Assembly (NCBI GenBank): GCA_947630835.1
Contig: CANRIZ010000012.1
Span: 1-64,000, forward strand
Length of the DNA: 64,000 bases
Direction: 5' to 3'
Source: an uncultured Clostridia bacterium
GTDB taxonomy: Bacteria; Bacillota; Clostridia; Oscillospirales; Acutalibacteraceae
Shown here: positions 38,067-47,807 of the stretch, in pieces
Layout: every line of letters starts with the position of its first letter
Position numbering within the stretch: position 1 is the first letter of the stretch
Position numbers and translations under genes: made by a program
Notes under the pieces: model-generated
The model's input: only the letters and a program-made list of their open reading frames with translations
What the model was told of the DNA's origin: nothing
Databases searched by the model: none

Positions 38067-39012
38067 ATTTTTCTCCCAAATCAACGGTTTTTATGATTTT
38101 TCCCGTGTTTTCCTTTGTTCCCAAAAAGAAAACAGTTCCGAAATATCCGCTTTCCAAAAGGTATTTTGTGACGCCTCTTTTTAATAAATCGCTCTGACTG
38201 CCGCAATGGACGGTCAGCGCAAAATTCACTCCGCAGGCAAGCGCTCTTATAATCTGTTCACATTCCGCTTCGCTTACGGTTTCGTCGCAGAAAACCATAT
38301 CGGGCGACAGCGTTCTTACAGCCGTTTCTATAGCCTCCGACTTGGGATAGTTTATAAGCACGTCGGTATTCTCGCCTACGTCGCACTCCGATTTTTCGGC
38401 GTTGCTTCCGGATATTTCGCTTCTTTCGTCGATAACGGCGCACTTGAAATATTCGCCTGCGTTTCCGTTTGAAATTTGCCTTACAAGGTCGCGCAAAACC
38501 GTAGTTTTTCCGCTGTTGGGAGGGCCTGCGATTATTACGTTTGAGAGCTTTCCCCGAAAGGAGAGATTCATAATTTTATCCGCGCAGCCGTAAACGTCGT
38601 TTGCCACCCTGATATTAAGGCTGTTTATGTTTTTTACCGACACAATGCTTTCGCCCTGCTTTACAGCCGTGCCGCAAAGACCTACCCTGTGCCCTCCCTT
38701 TACCGTAATAAAGCCCTTGTTTATTTCGTCCTGATAGGAATAAATCGAAAAGCTGCATATCCTTTTTAAAGCTTCGTTAAATTCATCGGCGGTTATCTTT
38801 ATAAGCTTGTCGCTGAGCATATATGTAAACCGTCCGCTTTTTGAAATAAAACCGCAGCCCTTTTCGCTTACTATTACTATCGGCTTATCGATTCTAAGCC
38901 TGATTTCCCTGATATTTATGCTGTTTTTTGTCACCGCTTCAAAAAGCGCGTTCTTGATTCTTACGGGCAAAAACAGTAAAATATCGTTAAATCCTTTGTT
39001 TGTGCAAATCAT
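38014..39012 (-). CDS. spoIIIAA: Stage III sporulation protein AA (ATPase)
   Basis: NVIIAGPPNSGKTTVLRDLVRQIS, CAVIDERSEISGS; first gene of array. Confidence 0.95.
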   Translation of the reverse strand: MICTNKGFNDILLFLPVRIKNALFEAVTKNSINIREIRLRIDKPIVIVSEKGCGFISKSGRFTYMLSDKLIKITADEFNEALKRICSFSIYSYQDEINKGFITVKGGHRVGLCGTAVKQGESIVSVKNINSLNIRVANDVYGCADKIMNLSFRGKLSNVIIAGPPNSGKTTVLRDLVRQISNGNAGEYFKCAVIDERSEISGSNAEKSECDVGENTDVLINYPKSEAIETAVRTLSPDMVFCDETVSEAECEQIIRALACGVNFALTVHCGSQSDLLKRGVTKYLLESGYFGTVFFLGTKENTGKIIKTVDLGEKYENIGTEHFVRFDSFGS

Positions 39013-39124
39013 TTTTTCACCTCAAGAATATATATGCTACTTGTCCTAAAATATAACTTGAAAGCCTCTTTAAAATATGGTAAAATTTATTGAACATTTA
39101 ATAAGAATACAAGGAGCAGTCAAA

Positions 39125-42100
39125 ATGCAAAAAAAGAGTCTTGCCAACAGGCAAAATAAATTATATTTGCTTTTTAATAACAATAAATACGTTATTCTCT
39201 CCTCGCTTATTGCGTTTGCAATAACTCAGCTTATCGCCTATTGCTTTGATATGATTCCTTACGGCGATATGACCGTATTGCGTATGGATTTGTACCATCA
39301 GTACGGTCCGCTTTTCGGCGAGCTTTACGACAGGATTGTCGGCGGAGAGTCTTTGGTTTATTCCTGGAATTCCGGCCTTGGCGAAACTTTTTTGGGCAAT
39401 TTCTTTAATTATCTGTCAAGCCCGTTTTCAATAATAATTTTGCTTTTCGGTCATAAGAACATCACCGAAGCGATTTCCTGTATGATTATGCTCAAGGCTG
39501 TTTTCTCTGCGGGAACATTTACCTACTATTTAAAAAAATCGCTCAATCAGCACAGCGCGTTTACCGCAGGCTTCGGCGTTTTGTACGCTTTTTGCGGTTA
39601 CTTTGTGGCGTATTACTGGAACCTTATGTGGCTTGACGCTATGGTGTTTTTCCCGCTTGTCGTATTGGGTATAGAAAATATAATCAAAAAAGGCAAGCCC
39701 GCTTTGTACTGCGTTATGCTTGCCGTTACCATGATTTCAAACTACTATATGTCATATATGGTTTGTATTTTTTCGGTTTTATATTTTCTCTGCTGTTATT
39801 TTTCAAACTATTCTTTGGGCGAAAAATTCGATAAGCTTTCGCAGAACAAAAGCGTTATTTTCAAATTGAAAAATTCCGTATTTTTAAATTCCGGCGTTAA
39901 ATTTGCCTTCTACTCTTTCGTTTCCGCCTGTATTGCGGCGTTTGCGCTTTTGCCGCTTATAACGGTTTTGTCGCAAAGCTCGGCGACGTCGGGCAGTATG
40001 CCCACGGAAACGACAAAATATTTCAGCGCCTTCGATTTCCTTGCTAACCACCTTGCAAGCACCGAACCTACGATACGTTCAAGCGGAGATACCGTTTTGC
40101 CGAACGTCTACTGCGGCATTTTAACGGTAATGCTTATTCCGCTGTATCTTTATTCAAAAAAGATAAGCACAAGGGAAAAGGCGGCGAACGTCATTTTGCT
40201 TGCCGTTCTCTATTTCAGCTTTAATATAAATTATCTTAATTACATTTGGCATGGCTTCCATTTCCCGAACGACCTGCCTTACCGTTTTTCTTTTATGTAT
40301 TCGTTTATTTTGCTTACCTTGGCGGTAAAGGCGTTGATACACATTTCCGAATACACTTCAAGGCAGCTTTTGTCGGTAGGTATAGGCGTTATAGCTTTTA
40401 TAGTTTTGGTTGAGAAAATCACCTCCGCGAATATTGACGACACTTCGCTGATTTTCAGCCTTGTCTTTGCCGTAGGATACGTTATAATCCTCCGCCTGTT
40501 CAAGGATAAAAGATTTCAGGCGTCGGCGGTTTCGGTGCTTATGCTGTGCGCCGTTTGCTCCGAAATTGCCCTTGGCAATACCGATAAATACTCCATAAAT
40601 CAAACAAAGGAAAACTATATCGAAGGCTACGACGATTTCAGACAGCTTAAATCACGCCTCGACGAAATTGAGGGCGACGGACTTTACAGAATGGAGCTTG
40701 CAAGCTCAAAGACTACCATGGACCCCTGCTGGCTCGATTACAACGGAGTTTCCGTCTTTTCCTCCATGGCGTTTGAAACGGTATCTAATCTTCAACAGCA
40801 GGTAGGTCTTTACGGCAATTTTATCAACAGCTACACTTACGCTATGCAAACGCCCGTTTACAACTCTATGTTCGGGCTTAAATACATTGTGAAAAACGAC
40901 GACAGTATCAGAATTAATCCCGAGCTTTTAAACGAAATGTTCAGCGTAAACAACTATACCGTTTACGAAAACAAATACCCGCTTTCCGTTGCTTTTGCCG
41001 CAAACAAGGCGGCTTCGGGCTGGAACGCTTCGACTTATGACAACCCGTTTATGGCGCAGTCCGAATTTTTCAGGCTTGCAAGCGGAATTGACGGCGTATT
41101 TACAAGGCTAAATGCGGACAATACCGAATACAGCAATCTCGACGCATTTTCAGCCTCGGAATTTGAACAGGGAGAATTTAAATACAGAAAGACCGAAAAC
41201 GGAAAAGCGGCAAGCGTTTGCTTCCAAATCACGCCGAAAAAAACGCAGAACGTGTATATTTTCATTGACTGCAAGGACATTGACGGCGTTTTGGTCAGCG
41301 GCAACGACTTCAACAACGGCGTCGGTCAGTTAAGCGAACCGCATATTTTCGACGTGGGACCTGTTGAAGCCGGGGAAACAGTTTTTGTTGAGATAAACTT
41401 TAAGCCGGAATGCAGCTCGGGTACTTTAAAGTTCTGCTCCTACGCGCTTGAAAAGGAAAAATTTGAACAGGGCTACAATATACTTTCCAAAAACAATTTT
41501 GAAATTACAAAAAACGAGGAAACTCTTGTGTCCGGCAAATTGAACGCCGAACAGGACAGTATGGTTTTTACCTCTATTCCGTATGACTCCAACTGGAGAG
41601 TTTACGTTGACGGAAAACGCCTTGACAGCAAAAGCATATACAAGGTTTCGGACGCTCTGCTTGCGTTTGACATAAGCAAGGGCGAGCATACGATTATTTT
41701 TAACTACTATCCCTCCGGTCTTGTGGTCGGCTCTTTTATAAGCTGCGTTACAATAGTTATCGCTACCGTTATAATAATTTTAAAACGCAGAAAGCTCCTT
41801 TTCTTTAAACATTCGGGCAAAAACAAGTGGGAGCTTGCAAAAGAGGCGGACGATTTTGTTGTTTCCTCCCGCGAAATGAACTCCTCGGACATTTACCGCG
41901 CAAATTATAACGAAGCGGAAAACAAAGCGGAAGAAGAATTGCAAAAGGAAATTTCCGATACGTTTGAGTTTAATTTAAACGAATCGGATTTACCGATTGA
42001 CGCCCTCCAGCCCGAAAATTTACCGCCCGAAAATTTACCGCCCGAAAATTTACCGACGGAAAGTTTACCGACGGACAATCGGGAAAAAACCGACTTTGAC

Positions 42101-42148
42101 GAGCAGGAAAAAACCGAAGAAGAAAACGAAAGCGGCGAAAATTCTTAA
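39125..42148 (+). CDS. YfhO family membrane protein
   Basis: ~1007 aa; LRMDLYHQYGPLFGELYDRIVGGESLVYSWNSGLGETFLGNFFNYLSSPF; start at internal ATG 39125 with SD AAGGAG. Confidence 0.93.
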   Translation: MQKKSLANRQNKLYLLFNNNKYVILSSLIAFAITQLIAYCFDMIPYGDMTVLRMDLYHQYGPLFGELYDRIVGGESLVYSWNSGLGETFLGNFFNYLSSPFSIIILLFGHKNITEAISCMIMLKAVFSAGTFTYYLKKSLNQHSAFTAGFGVLYAFCGYFVAYYWNLMWLDAMVFFPLVVLGIENIIKKGKPALYCVMLAVTMISNYYMSYMVCIFSVLYFLCCYFSNYSLGEKFDKLSQNKSVIFKLKNSVFLNSGVKFAFYSFVSACIAAFALLPLITVLSQSSATSGSMPTETTKYFSAFDFLANHLASTEPTIRSSGDTVLPNVYCGILTVMLIPLYLYSKKISTREKAANVILLAVLYFSFNINYLNYIWHGFHFPNDLPYRFSFMYSFILLTLAVKALIHISEYTSRQLLSVGIGVIAFIVLVEKITSANIDDTSLIFSLVFAVGYVIILRLFKDKRFQASAVSVLMLCAVCSEIALGNTDKYSINQTKENYIEGYDDFRQLKSRLDEIEGDGLYRMELASSKTTMDPCWLDYNGVSVFSSMAFETVSNLQQQVGLYGNFINSYTYAMQTPVYNSMFGLKYIVKNDDSIRINPELLNEMFSVNNYTVYENKYPLSVAFAANKAASGWNASTYDNPFMAQSEFFRLASGIDGVFTRLNADNTEYSNLDAFSASEFEQGEFKYRKTENGKAASVCFQITPKKTQNVYIFIDCKDIDGVLVSGNDFNNGVGQLSEPHIFDVGPVEAGETVFVEINFKPECSSGTLKFCSYALEKEKFEQGYNILSKNNFEITKNEETLVSGKLNAEQDSMVFTSIPYDSNWRVYVDGKRLDSKSIYKVSDALLAFDISKGEHTIIFNYYPSGLVVGSFISCVTIVIATVIIILKRRKLLFFKHSGKNKWELAKEADDFVVSSREMNSSDIYRANYNEAENKAEEELQKEISDTFEFNLNESDLPIDALQPENLPPENLPPENLPTESLPTDNREKTDFDEQEKTEEENESGENS
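42011..42070. repeat. 15-bp tandem repeat (3 exact plus 1 degenerate copy) in YfhO-like 3' end
   Basis: cccgaaaatttaccg x3 followed by acggaaagtttaccg; encodes PENLP-PENLP-PENLP-TESLP. Confidence 0.95.
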
Positions 42149-42169
42149 TAAGCGATAATTTTAATATGA

Positions 42170-42202
42170 TAAAAGAGAGAGGCGCGGGCTTCTCTCTTTT
42201 TG
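42170..42202. terminator. Bidirectional terminator between convergent YfhO-like gene and ECF operon
   Basis: AAAAGAGAGA-ggcgcgggct-TCTCTCTTTTT. Confidence 0.8.
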
Positions 42203-42209
42203 TTTACTC

Positions 42210-43109
42210 TTATCTTTGCGGATAAGTATTTACATTTTTTCTCGCTTTTTTAAAGCGGTATTGCGTACGTAATTCCAACGCAAGGGGCATAAGGCACAGG
42301 GCGGCATAGGCGAAATAAAAAAGATACGACATTGGAGTTATGGGATTTATAATTATTTTCGGGTCGAATATCATATCGGTTTGGTTTAAGCTTATCCCCA
42401 TAGCGGTTAAGGTTATAAGGGCGAACATACATATAACGCAGGCTCTGTCACGATTATCAAAACGATATATTGAAAACGCCTTCCTTCCCCTCAGCGTACT
42501 GCCTCGGCTTTGCATGGACTCGGAAACGCAAATCAGCGAATCCAAGGTTTCGGTAATAAGCGCAGAAAAAATACCAATAAAATTTTTAGCGCGCAGAATA
42601 ATATTCCCCCGCGTTATTCCCCTGCCTATTGCGAAGCGGGCAAGGGAAATTCTTTGCGCCTCGGTTTTTATCCTCGGTACGATACGCAGAAGCACGGAAA
42701 GGAGCATAGCGGCCTTCGGACTCAATTCGGAGAACAGATAAATGATTTTATCCGTAGTGATTATACAATAAAATGAAGAAAGCCACATTATTGCGGAGCT
42801 TGCCGATATTCCGAGCGACGCGCCGCACAAAAGAGCTTCAAGCGTGATATTGTTGCCTATAAAATTTTTATTTAAAACCGTTATACCGAAATGAGTGTAC
42901 GAGCAATAATACAGCGCAAACAGCGCGGTAAGCGGAAGCAGAGCGAGATTAAAAAGCAAAGCCCTTACGCCCTTTCTTTTTATACTGTAGGCAAACGCGC
43001 ATAAAAAGGATATCATCAAAAATATGGGATGTCGAAAGCTGACCGCTCCGTATATGACGACCGCAAAATATATAAAATTTATCGCCGGATGACATTGCTC
43101 AAAGCCCAT
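42210..43109 (-). CDS. ECF transporter transmembrane component (EcfT/CbiQ family), copy 2
   Basis: HPAINFIYFAVVIYGAVSFRHPIFL...ESMQSRGSTLRGRKAFSIYRFDNRD; CbiQ-type Ala-Arg-Gly-like signature region (MQSRG). Confidence 0.88.
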   Translation of the reverse strand: MGFEQCHPAINFIYFAVVIYGAVSFRHPIFLMISFLCAFAYSIKRKGVRALLFNLALLPLTALFALYYCSYTHFGITVLNKNFIGNNITLEALLCGASLGISASSAIMWLSSFYCIITTDKIIYLFSELSPKAAMLLSVLLRIVPRIKTEAQRISLARFAIGRGITRGNIILRAKNFIGIFSALITETLDSLICVSESMQSRGSTLRGRKAFSIYRFDNRDRACVICMFALITLTAMGISLNQTDMIFDPKIIINPITPMSYLFYFAYAALCLMPLALELRTQYRFKKARKNVNTYPQR

Positions 43110-43803
43110 TTTCAGCCTCCGAAATTCCGTACTTCAGCTTAATCCTGTCCAATTTTTCAATAAGCGGTTTTCCGAACACGAGCATGGTAATCGCCGTGCA
43201 TACGCCCTGACTGATATTTACGGGGAATCCCGAAGCAAGCGAAGCCGCCAGGGAAGCAAGACTTATCTCCGGCATAGCGAGAAACATATGCGAGCAGTCA
43301 AGCAAAGGGCCTATCCAAAATACGGTTGCGAAAAAGCCGAAAACCGCCATTATCCATGGCTTTTTGGGAAATTTAAAATTGCAAAACGCAAAACCCGCAA
43401 TCATTCCTCCTGCGCCGTAAGCCATCATCTGCCATGGCATATACGCACCCTGACCGTAGAAAAAATTGCTTAAAAAAGCCGCTGCCGCCCCTACAATAAA
43501 CCCTGCGTTTGCGCCGAAGGATATGCCCGTGAGCATAATCAGGGCAAACACGGCTTTAAAATGAGGAATCGGTATGACTATGCGCCCGGCAACGGCAAGC
43601 GCGCACATAACGGCAAGAACCGCAAGCTCCCTCGCCTGCGGTTTGCTTTTTTCAAACGACGCAAAAAAAGGGGCGCACAGCTCGGTTATTACGGCGATAC
43701 CCGTAATATAATACCCTTTGCCCGGAAGCTTGCCGCCTATAAACAGGGTTACGGGTATTAAAACGAGAAACACCGCCAACAAAAGCTTATCGGACTTTTT
43801 CAT
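43099..43803 (-). CDS. ECF transporter substrate-specific (S) component, putative corrinoid
   Basis: AVLAVMCALAVAGRIVIPIPHFKAVFALIMLTGISFGANAGFIVGAAAAFLSNFFYGQGAYMPWQMMAYGAGGMIAGF; start at ATG 43803, overlapping the ATPase gene. Confidence 0.85.
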   Translation of the reverse strand: MKKSDKLLLAVFLVLIPVTLFIGGKLPGKGYYITGIAVITELCAPFFASFEKSKPQARELAVLAVMCALAVAGRIVIPIPHFKAVFALIMLTGISFGANAGFIVGAAAAFLSNFFYGQGAYMPWQMMAYGAGGMIAGFAFCNFKFPKKPWIMAVFGFFATVFWIGPLLDCSHMFLAMPEISLASLAASLASGFPVNISQGVCTAITMLVFGKPLIEKLDRIKLKYGISEAENGL

Positions 43804-45460
43804 ATGTATTCCCCTTGTTTTTGAGATACAGCTCGGCAACGTTTTCCGCCGTAACGGCGTTTTTAAAAATATCTCGGCTCATTCTGCTTGCGGCGGTAGT
43901 GTAAAAGCTGTTTTGCCCGAAAAAGCCCTGCGGCGTATCGGTAGTAAGTATACCGCCGTCAAAAAACATACTTATGCGGTCGGCAAATTCCGCCAAAAAC
44001 TCTATATCGTGCGACACGATTAATATGGTTACGCCGCGTTCCTTCAGCTTTTTTAAAATACGGGCAAAGCTTTTCTTAAAGACGGCGTCCATTCCCTTTG
44101 TAGGCTCGTCAAGCAAGAGCAGCTTGGGTTCGCTTAATAAAATTTTGGCAAGCGCCGCTTTTTGAAGCTCGCCGCCCGACAAATCAAAGGGATGGCGTTC
44201 AAAAAGCTCCGTAATACCGCACAAAGACGCAGTTTCGTTTATTTTTTCCGAGTCATTTGTCATTTCGTAAAGTTCTTCCCTGACGCTTTTTTTGACAAAT
44301 ATACTTTTCGGGTCCTGTGGGAGCATTGAAACGCATTTATTAAAAAGCTCGCCGTATTTATATCTGTTCAGAGCCTTTCCGAAAATCTTGATTTTTCCTC
44401 TGTAAGGCTTGCAAATACCGCAAACAGCCTTTAAGGTTGTGGTTTTACCCGCCGCGTTGCCGCCTACGATAGCGGAAATGCTCCCCTGCGGAACATTAAG
44501 ACTTACTCCCCTGAGAATGTCGGGACTGTCCTTTTCATAACGGAACCATAGTTCTTTTAAGCTCAAAGCGGGGGCTTTAACCTCTTTATTAAACTCGGGC
44601 TCGGTCAATTCCTTTATTTGGGGATTATCCCCAAGCTCCGAGCCGAGCCAATCACGTCCCTGTCTTACGGTAAGCGGACATTCTCCCCGACCGTCCGCCT
44701 CGCAAAAAATACGCATAGGAGCCGGCATAGCATAAAGCATCGGGCTCTTTTTCTCTTGCAGGAGTTTCCCCAGACCTTTAGGAGACTCGTCTATTATAAT
44801 TTTGCCGTTCTCCATAACCAAGGCGCGGTCGCAATAGGGAATAATATCTTCAAGCCTATGCTCCGTTATAACAACAGTTATTCCGAGTTCCGCGTTGATT
44901 TTGCGAACGGTATTGAGAAAATCCGAAGCGGCAATCGGGTCAAGCTGTGCCGTCGGTTCGTCAAGTATCAACGCTTCGGGCTGCATTACCATAACCCCGG
45001 CGAGATTCAAAAGCTGTTTTTGACCGCCGGAAAGCTCCGCCGTACTTTTATGAAACCAATCCTGTATTCCGAAATAGCACGCCATTTCGGCAACCCTCGA
45101 GCGCATGCTTTTTTGCTCGCATCCGAGACTTTCCAAGCCAAAAGCAAGCTCATGCCAAACCTTATCCGTTACAATTTGCTCGTCCGGATTTTGCATAACG
45201 TAACCGATTTTTGCCGCCTGCTCCCCTGCGCCGACCTTTTCAAGCTCAACGCCGTTAAACAATACCTCCCCGCTTCTTTTCCCGTAGGGAGTAAGCGCGG
45301 TTTTAAAGTGCCGAAGCAGAGTTGTTTTGCCGCTTCCCGTTCTGCCGCAGATGATAACGAACTCGCCCTTGTTTATTGTGAGATTTATTTTGTCAAGGTT
45401 CTTTTTTTCACTGTTGCCGGAATATGAAAAACTCAAATCCCGTATCTTGAAATGCTCCAC
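43787..45460 (-). CDS. ECF transporter ATPase, two fused ABC domains
   Basis: Two Walker A motifs ([29 protein letters not shown]) and two signatures ([21 protein letters not shown]); GTG start at 45460 with SD AGGAG. Confidence 0.92.
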   Translation of the reverse strand: MEHFKIRDLSFSYSGNSEKKNLDKINLTINKGEFVIICGRTGSGKTTLLRHFKTALTPYGKRSGEVLFNGVELEKVGAGEQAAKIGYVMQNPDEQIVTDKVWHELAFGLESLGCEQKSMRSRVAEMACYFGIQDWFHKSTAELSGGQKQLLNLAGVMVMQPEALILDEPTAQLDPIAASDFLNTVRKINAELGITVVITEHRLEDIIPYCDRALVMENGKIIIDESPKGLGKLLQEKKSPMLYAMPAPMRIFCEADGRGECPLTVRQGRDWLGSELGDNPQIKELTEPEFNKEVKAPALSLKELWFRYEKDSPDILRGVSLNVPQGSISAIVGGNAAGKTTTLKAVCGICKPYRGKIKIFGKALNRYKYGELFNKCVSMLPQDPKSIFVKKSVREELYEMTNDSEKINETASLCGITELFERHPFDLSGGELQKAALAKILLSEPKLLLLDEPTKGMDAVFKKSFARILKKLKERGVTILIVSHDIEFLAEFADRISMFFDGGILTTDTPQGFFGQNSFYTTAASRMSRDIFKNAVTAENVAELYLKNKGNTYEKVR

Positions 45461-46347
45461 CTGATTTTCTCCTTTATTTGCAATGCGCTCGGAATTAACA
45501 AATAGCCCGAATAAATCAAAACTCCCGCAATATTCCTGCCGTTCATTTCGGCAATTCCGAACCCCGGGAAATATTCGGCATATGCAAATCCACCGAGCAG
45601 AACGCCGAAAACCGCCGCAAGCATTGCCGTCATTATCCCGGCCGCCAACCAATCGCAATAAGTCATACGGTACGGCTTAAAGCTTGTCCTTTTTCCCGCT
45701 GCGAAGCCTCTCGCCTTCATGGAATCGCCGGTTACGATGCTGTTTTCCAAAGATACAGACGTTAAAGCGCTCAAAATTTTGAAACGCAAGGCAAGCTTAT
45801 CTTTTATCGCTTCCTTTTCGCCGCCTTTGCCTATCGAACTGCGCGCCGTCGCAATTTGCTTTGAATTTTCAATAAGCTTAGGCAGAATACGCCCCGAAGC
45901 CGCAAGCAATAAGCAAAGGTTTGGCAAAATATTTCCGAAAAGGCATATAATTCGGTCGGCGGTAAAGAGCTTGCCGAAGCAATTGACCCATATTACGGTT
46001 ATAAAAAATATGCAGGCGACGACCGCGCCGTATATAAGCGCTTCGAGAGTGTACGGCCTTTTGAAAATTAAAAACAAAACAGTGTTCCCCCTTGTGTTTA
46101 GCAAAGGGTTGATAAGGGTAATAAATATAAGCGTCGGCAGTAATACAAGTATTGTTTTCAGAGCCTTTAAGCCGTTTAAAGCGAAGAAGTAAAGCAGGCT
46201 CGAGCACATAGCGGCTATAAGATACGCCGGGTGACGAAACAATGCGCCCAAGCAGACAGCCCCCGCAAAAAACAGCAGGTTCACAGCGGGATGATACTTT
46301 GAAAATGCGTCCTGTTTCATACTGTTGTCAATACTCCGCTCCGACAT
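45433..46347 (-). CDS. ECF transporter transmembrane component (EcfT/CbiQ family), copy 1
   Basis: YHPAVNLLFFAGAVCLGALFRHPAYLIAAM...DSMKARGFAAGKRTSFKPYRMT. Confidence 0.9.
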   Translation of the reverse strand: MSERSIDNSMKQDAFSKYHPAVNLLFFAGAVCLGALFRHPAYLIAAMCSSLLYFFALNGLKALKTILVLLPTLIFITLINPLLNTRGNTVLFLIFKRPYTLEALIYGAVVACIFFITVIWVNCFGKLFTADRIICLFGNILPNLCLLLAASGRILPKLIENSKQIATARSSIGKGGEKEAIKDKLALRFKILSALTSVSLENSIVTGDSMKARGFAAGKRTSFKPYRMTYCDWLAAGIMTAMLAAVFGVLLGGFAYAEYFPGFGIAEMNGRNIAGVLIYSGYLLIPSALQIKEKIRWSISRYGI

Positions 46348-47719
46348 CCTTGCCGAGTCCTTTGCAGGTGTAGCACCAAACGACGCTTTCGCCGCCCGTC
46401 AGAATGTAGCTCGAACAGCCGTAATTCGGGAACCAACCGTTGACCTTATACATCCAGCCCGATTCCGAACCGCAGTCAAATTCATAAAGATTGTTTATAC
46501 CCTCTATGTAATAACTGCCGTACATCGGCGTCCAACTGTATTCAAGCTGTATGCCGTTCTGCCCGCAAACCCTTTTAAGCACGTCAAAAACAGTTTCTCC
46601 CTCGGTAAACTCTGCCTTTATAACAGGCAAAATACAACCGTTTTTCGGTACATAAGGGGCTTTTGCGGGGTCAAGCTCGTTTAGATTATTCAATATGGTA
46701 TCACAGCGTATTGTTACAGTGCATGAGAGCTTCGGCTTTGCCGACTGCGTTACATCGGGAGAATCGGGCTTGCCGCCTACATTTGATTGAGCGGTTCCGA
46801 GTGCGGTCGTTCTTTCGTATGTACGTTCCGCGCTCGGTTTTGTCGTGACTTGTGGTCTTACCGTGCTTTGAGCTTTAGTCGTTGAGGGATATTTTGAACT
46901 TTCCGTACTTCGGACAGTCTTTGTAAAATCAAACGGATTAGTACCGACTGTATTCCCGTTTTCGGTTGCGGGTTCGCTTCCTCCGACAGTCGGAACGCTT
47001 GTATTCTCCAGCTGTTTTTCACTTACGGCGGGCGAAGCTTGTTCGGCATTTTCGTTTTGAATTTCTTTAAGTCTGTCGGTTTGAAGCCTGTCTAAATCGT
47101 CGTTGGTAAAAATAAGCGGTCTTTCGGCGTTTGCCTTGCGAATTTGAGCTATATTAAATTCGTTAAGGCTATTTACGGTAAAGCTCCTTACCTCCGGTTC
47201 GCCGTCAAGCCACTCTATCGTCTGCCCCGCTTCCGCGTTCTCAACCTTACCGTAATAAACGCTGACGCTCTGCGTGCCCTTGCGGACGCTCAATGTCGCC
47301 GCCGCATTGCTTATCTGTGTCCTTTTGCCGTCAAATTCAAGCTTTATCGGTGACTTTGCAAATACAAAGGCTTCGCCGACGATAATTTGAGCGGAAAACC
47401 CATCGCTTTCCGGGTTGATTATTTTCGCCTGCGCACTCGGGCCGAGGGTTATGTAGCCGTCGCCCAAATCAACGCAAACCTCTGCGCCCGAATCGCAAAC
47501 AATCCCGTCGCCGCTTCGCAAAACCGTATTTCCGCTAACGGTATATGCCGCGCCGCTTCGCTTTAAACTGACAACGCCCCTGACGTCCGTCAAAACAGCC
47601 GTTTCCTTTTCGGGCTTGTCAAACCGTCCTTTAATATAACCGACGCCCAAAACGCCGCAAAAAGCTATGGCAATAATCAATATTACCATCACGGTATTTG
47701 CAATAGCCTTTTTATTCAT
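46328..47719 (-). CDS. Membrane-tethered protein with FecR-like region and C-terminal DUF4430 (transcobalamin C-terminal-like) domain
   Basis: N-terminal TM; GVVSLKRSGAAYTVSGNTVLRSGDGIVCDSGAEVCVDLGDGYITLGPSAQAKI; C-terminal SGWMYKVNGWFPNYGCSSYILTGGESVVWCYTCKGLGKDVG. Confidence 0.8.
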   Translation of the reverse strand: MNKKAIANTVMVILIIAIAFCGVLGVGYIKGRFDKPEKETAVLTDVRGVVSLKRSGAAYTVSGNTVLRSGDGIVCDSGAEVCVDLGDGYITLGPSAQAKIINPESDGFSAQIIVGEAFVFAKSPIKLEFDGKRTQISNAAATLSVRKGTQSVSVYYGKVENAEAGQTIEWLDGEPEVRSFTVNSLNEFNIAQIRKANAERPLIFTNDDLDRLQTDRLKEIQNENAEQASPAVSEKQLENTSVPTVGGSEPATENGNTVGTNPFDFTKTVRSTESSKYPSTTKAQSTVRPQVTTKPSAERTYERTTALGTAQSNVGGKPDSPDVTQSAKPKLSCTVTIRCDTILNNLNELDPAKAPYVPKNGCILPVIKAEFTEGETVFDVLKRVCGQNGIQLEYSWTPMYGSYYIEGINNLYEFDCGSESGWMYKVNGWFPNYGCSSYILTGGESVVWCYTCKGLGKDVGAEY

Positions 47720-47807
47720 TTTCCCTCTCCTTTTGGTACCGGTTAATTAATATTTTTAAAAGCTAAAACGCCGTCAAGAATACGAAACGTTAACCGCGTC
47801 TCCCGCT

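Noticed and set aside
42011-42070. Possible CRISPR or regulatory iterons
   Set aside because: Contiguous 15-bp coding repeats with no spacers, in frame with the YfhO-like gene.
44618-45427. 269-aa ORF on + strand
   Set aside because: Entirely antisense to the well-supported fused ECF ATPase; low-complexity basic translation with no domain signature.
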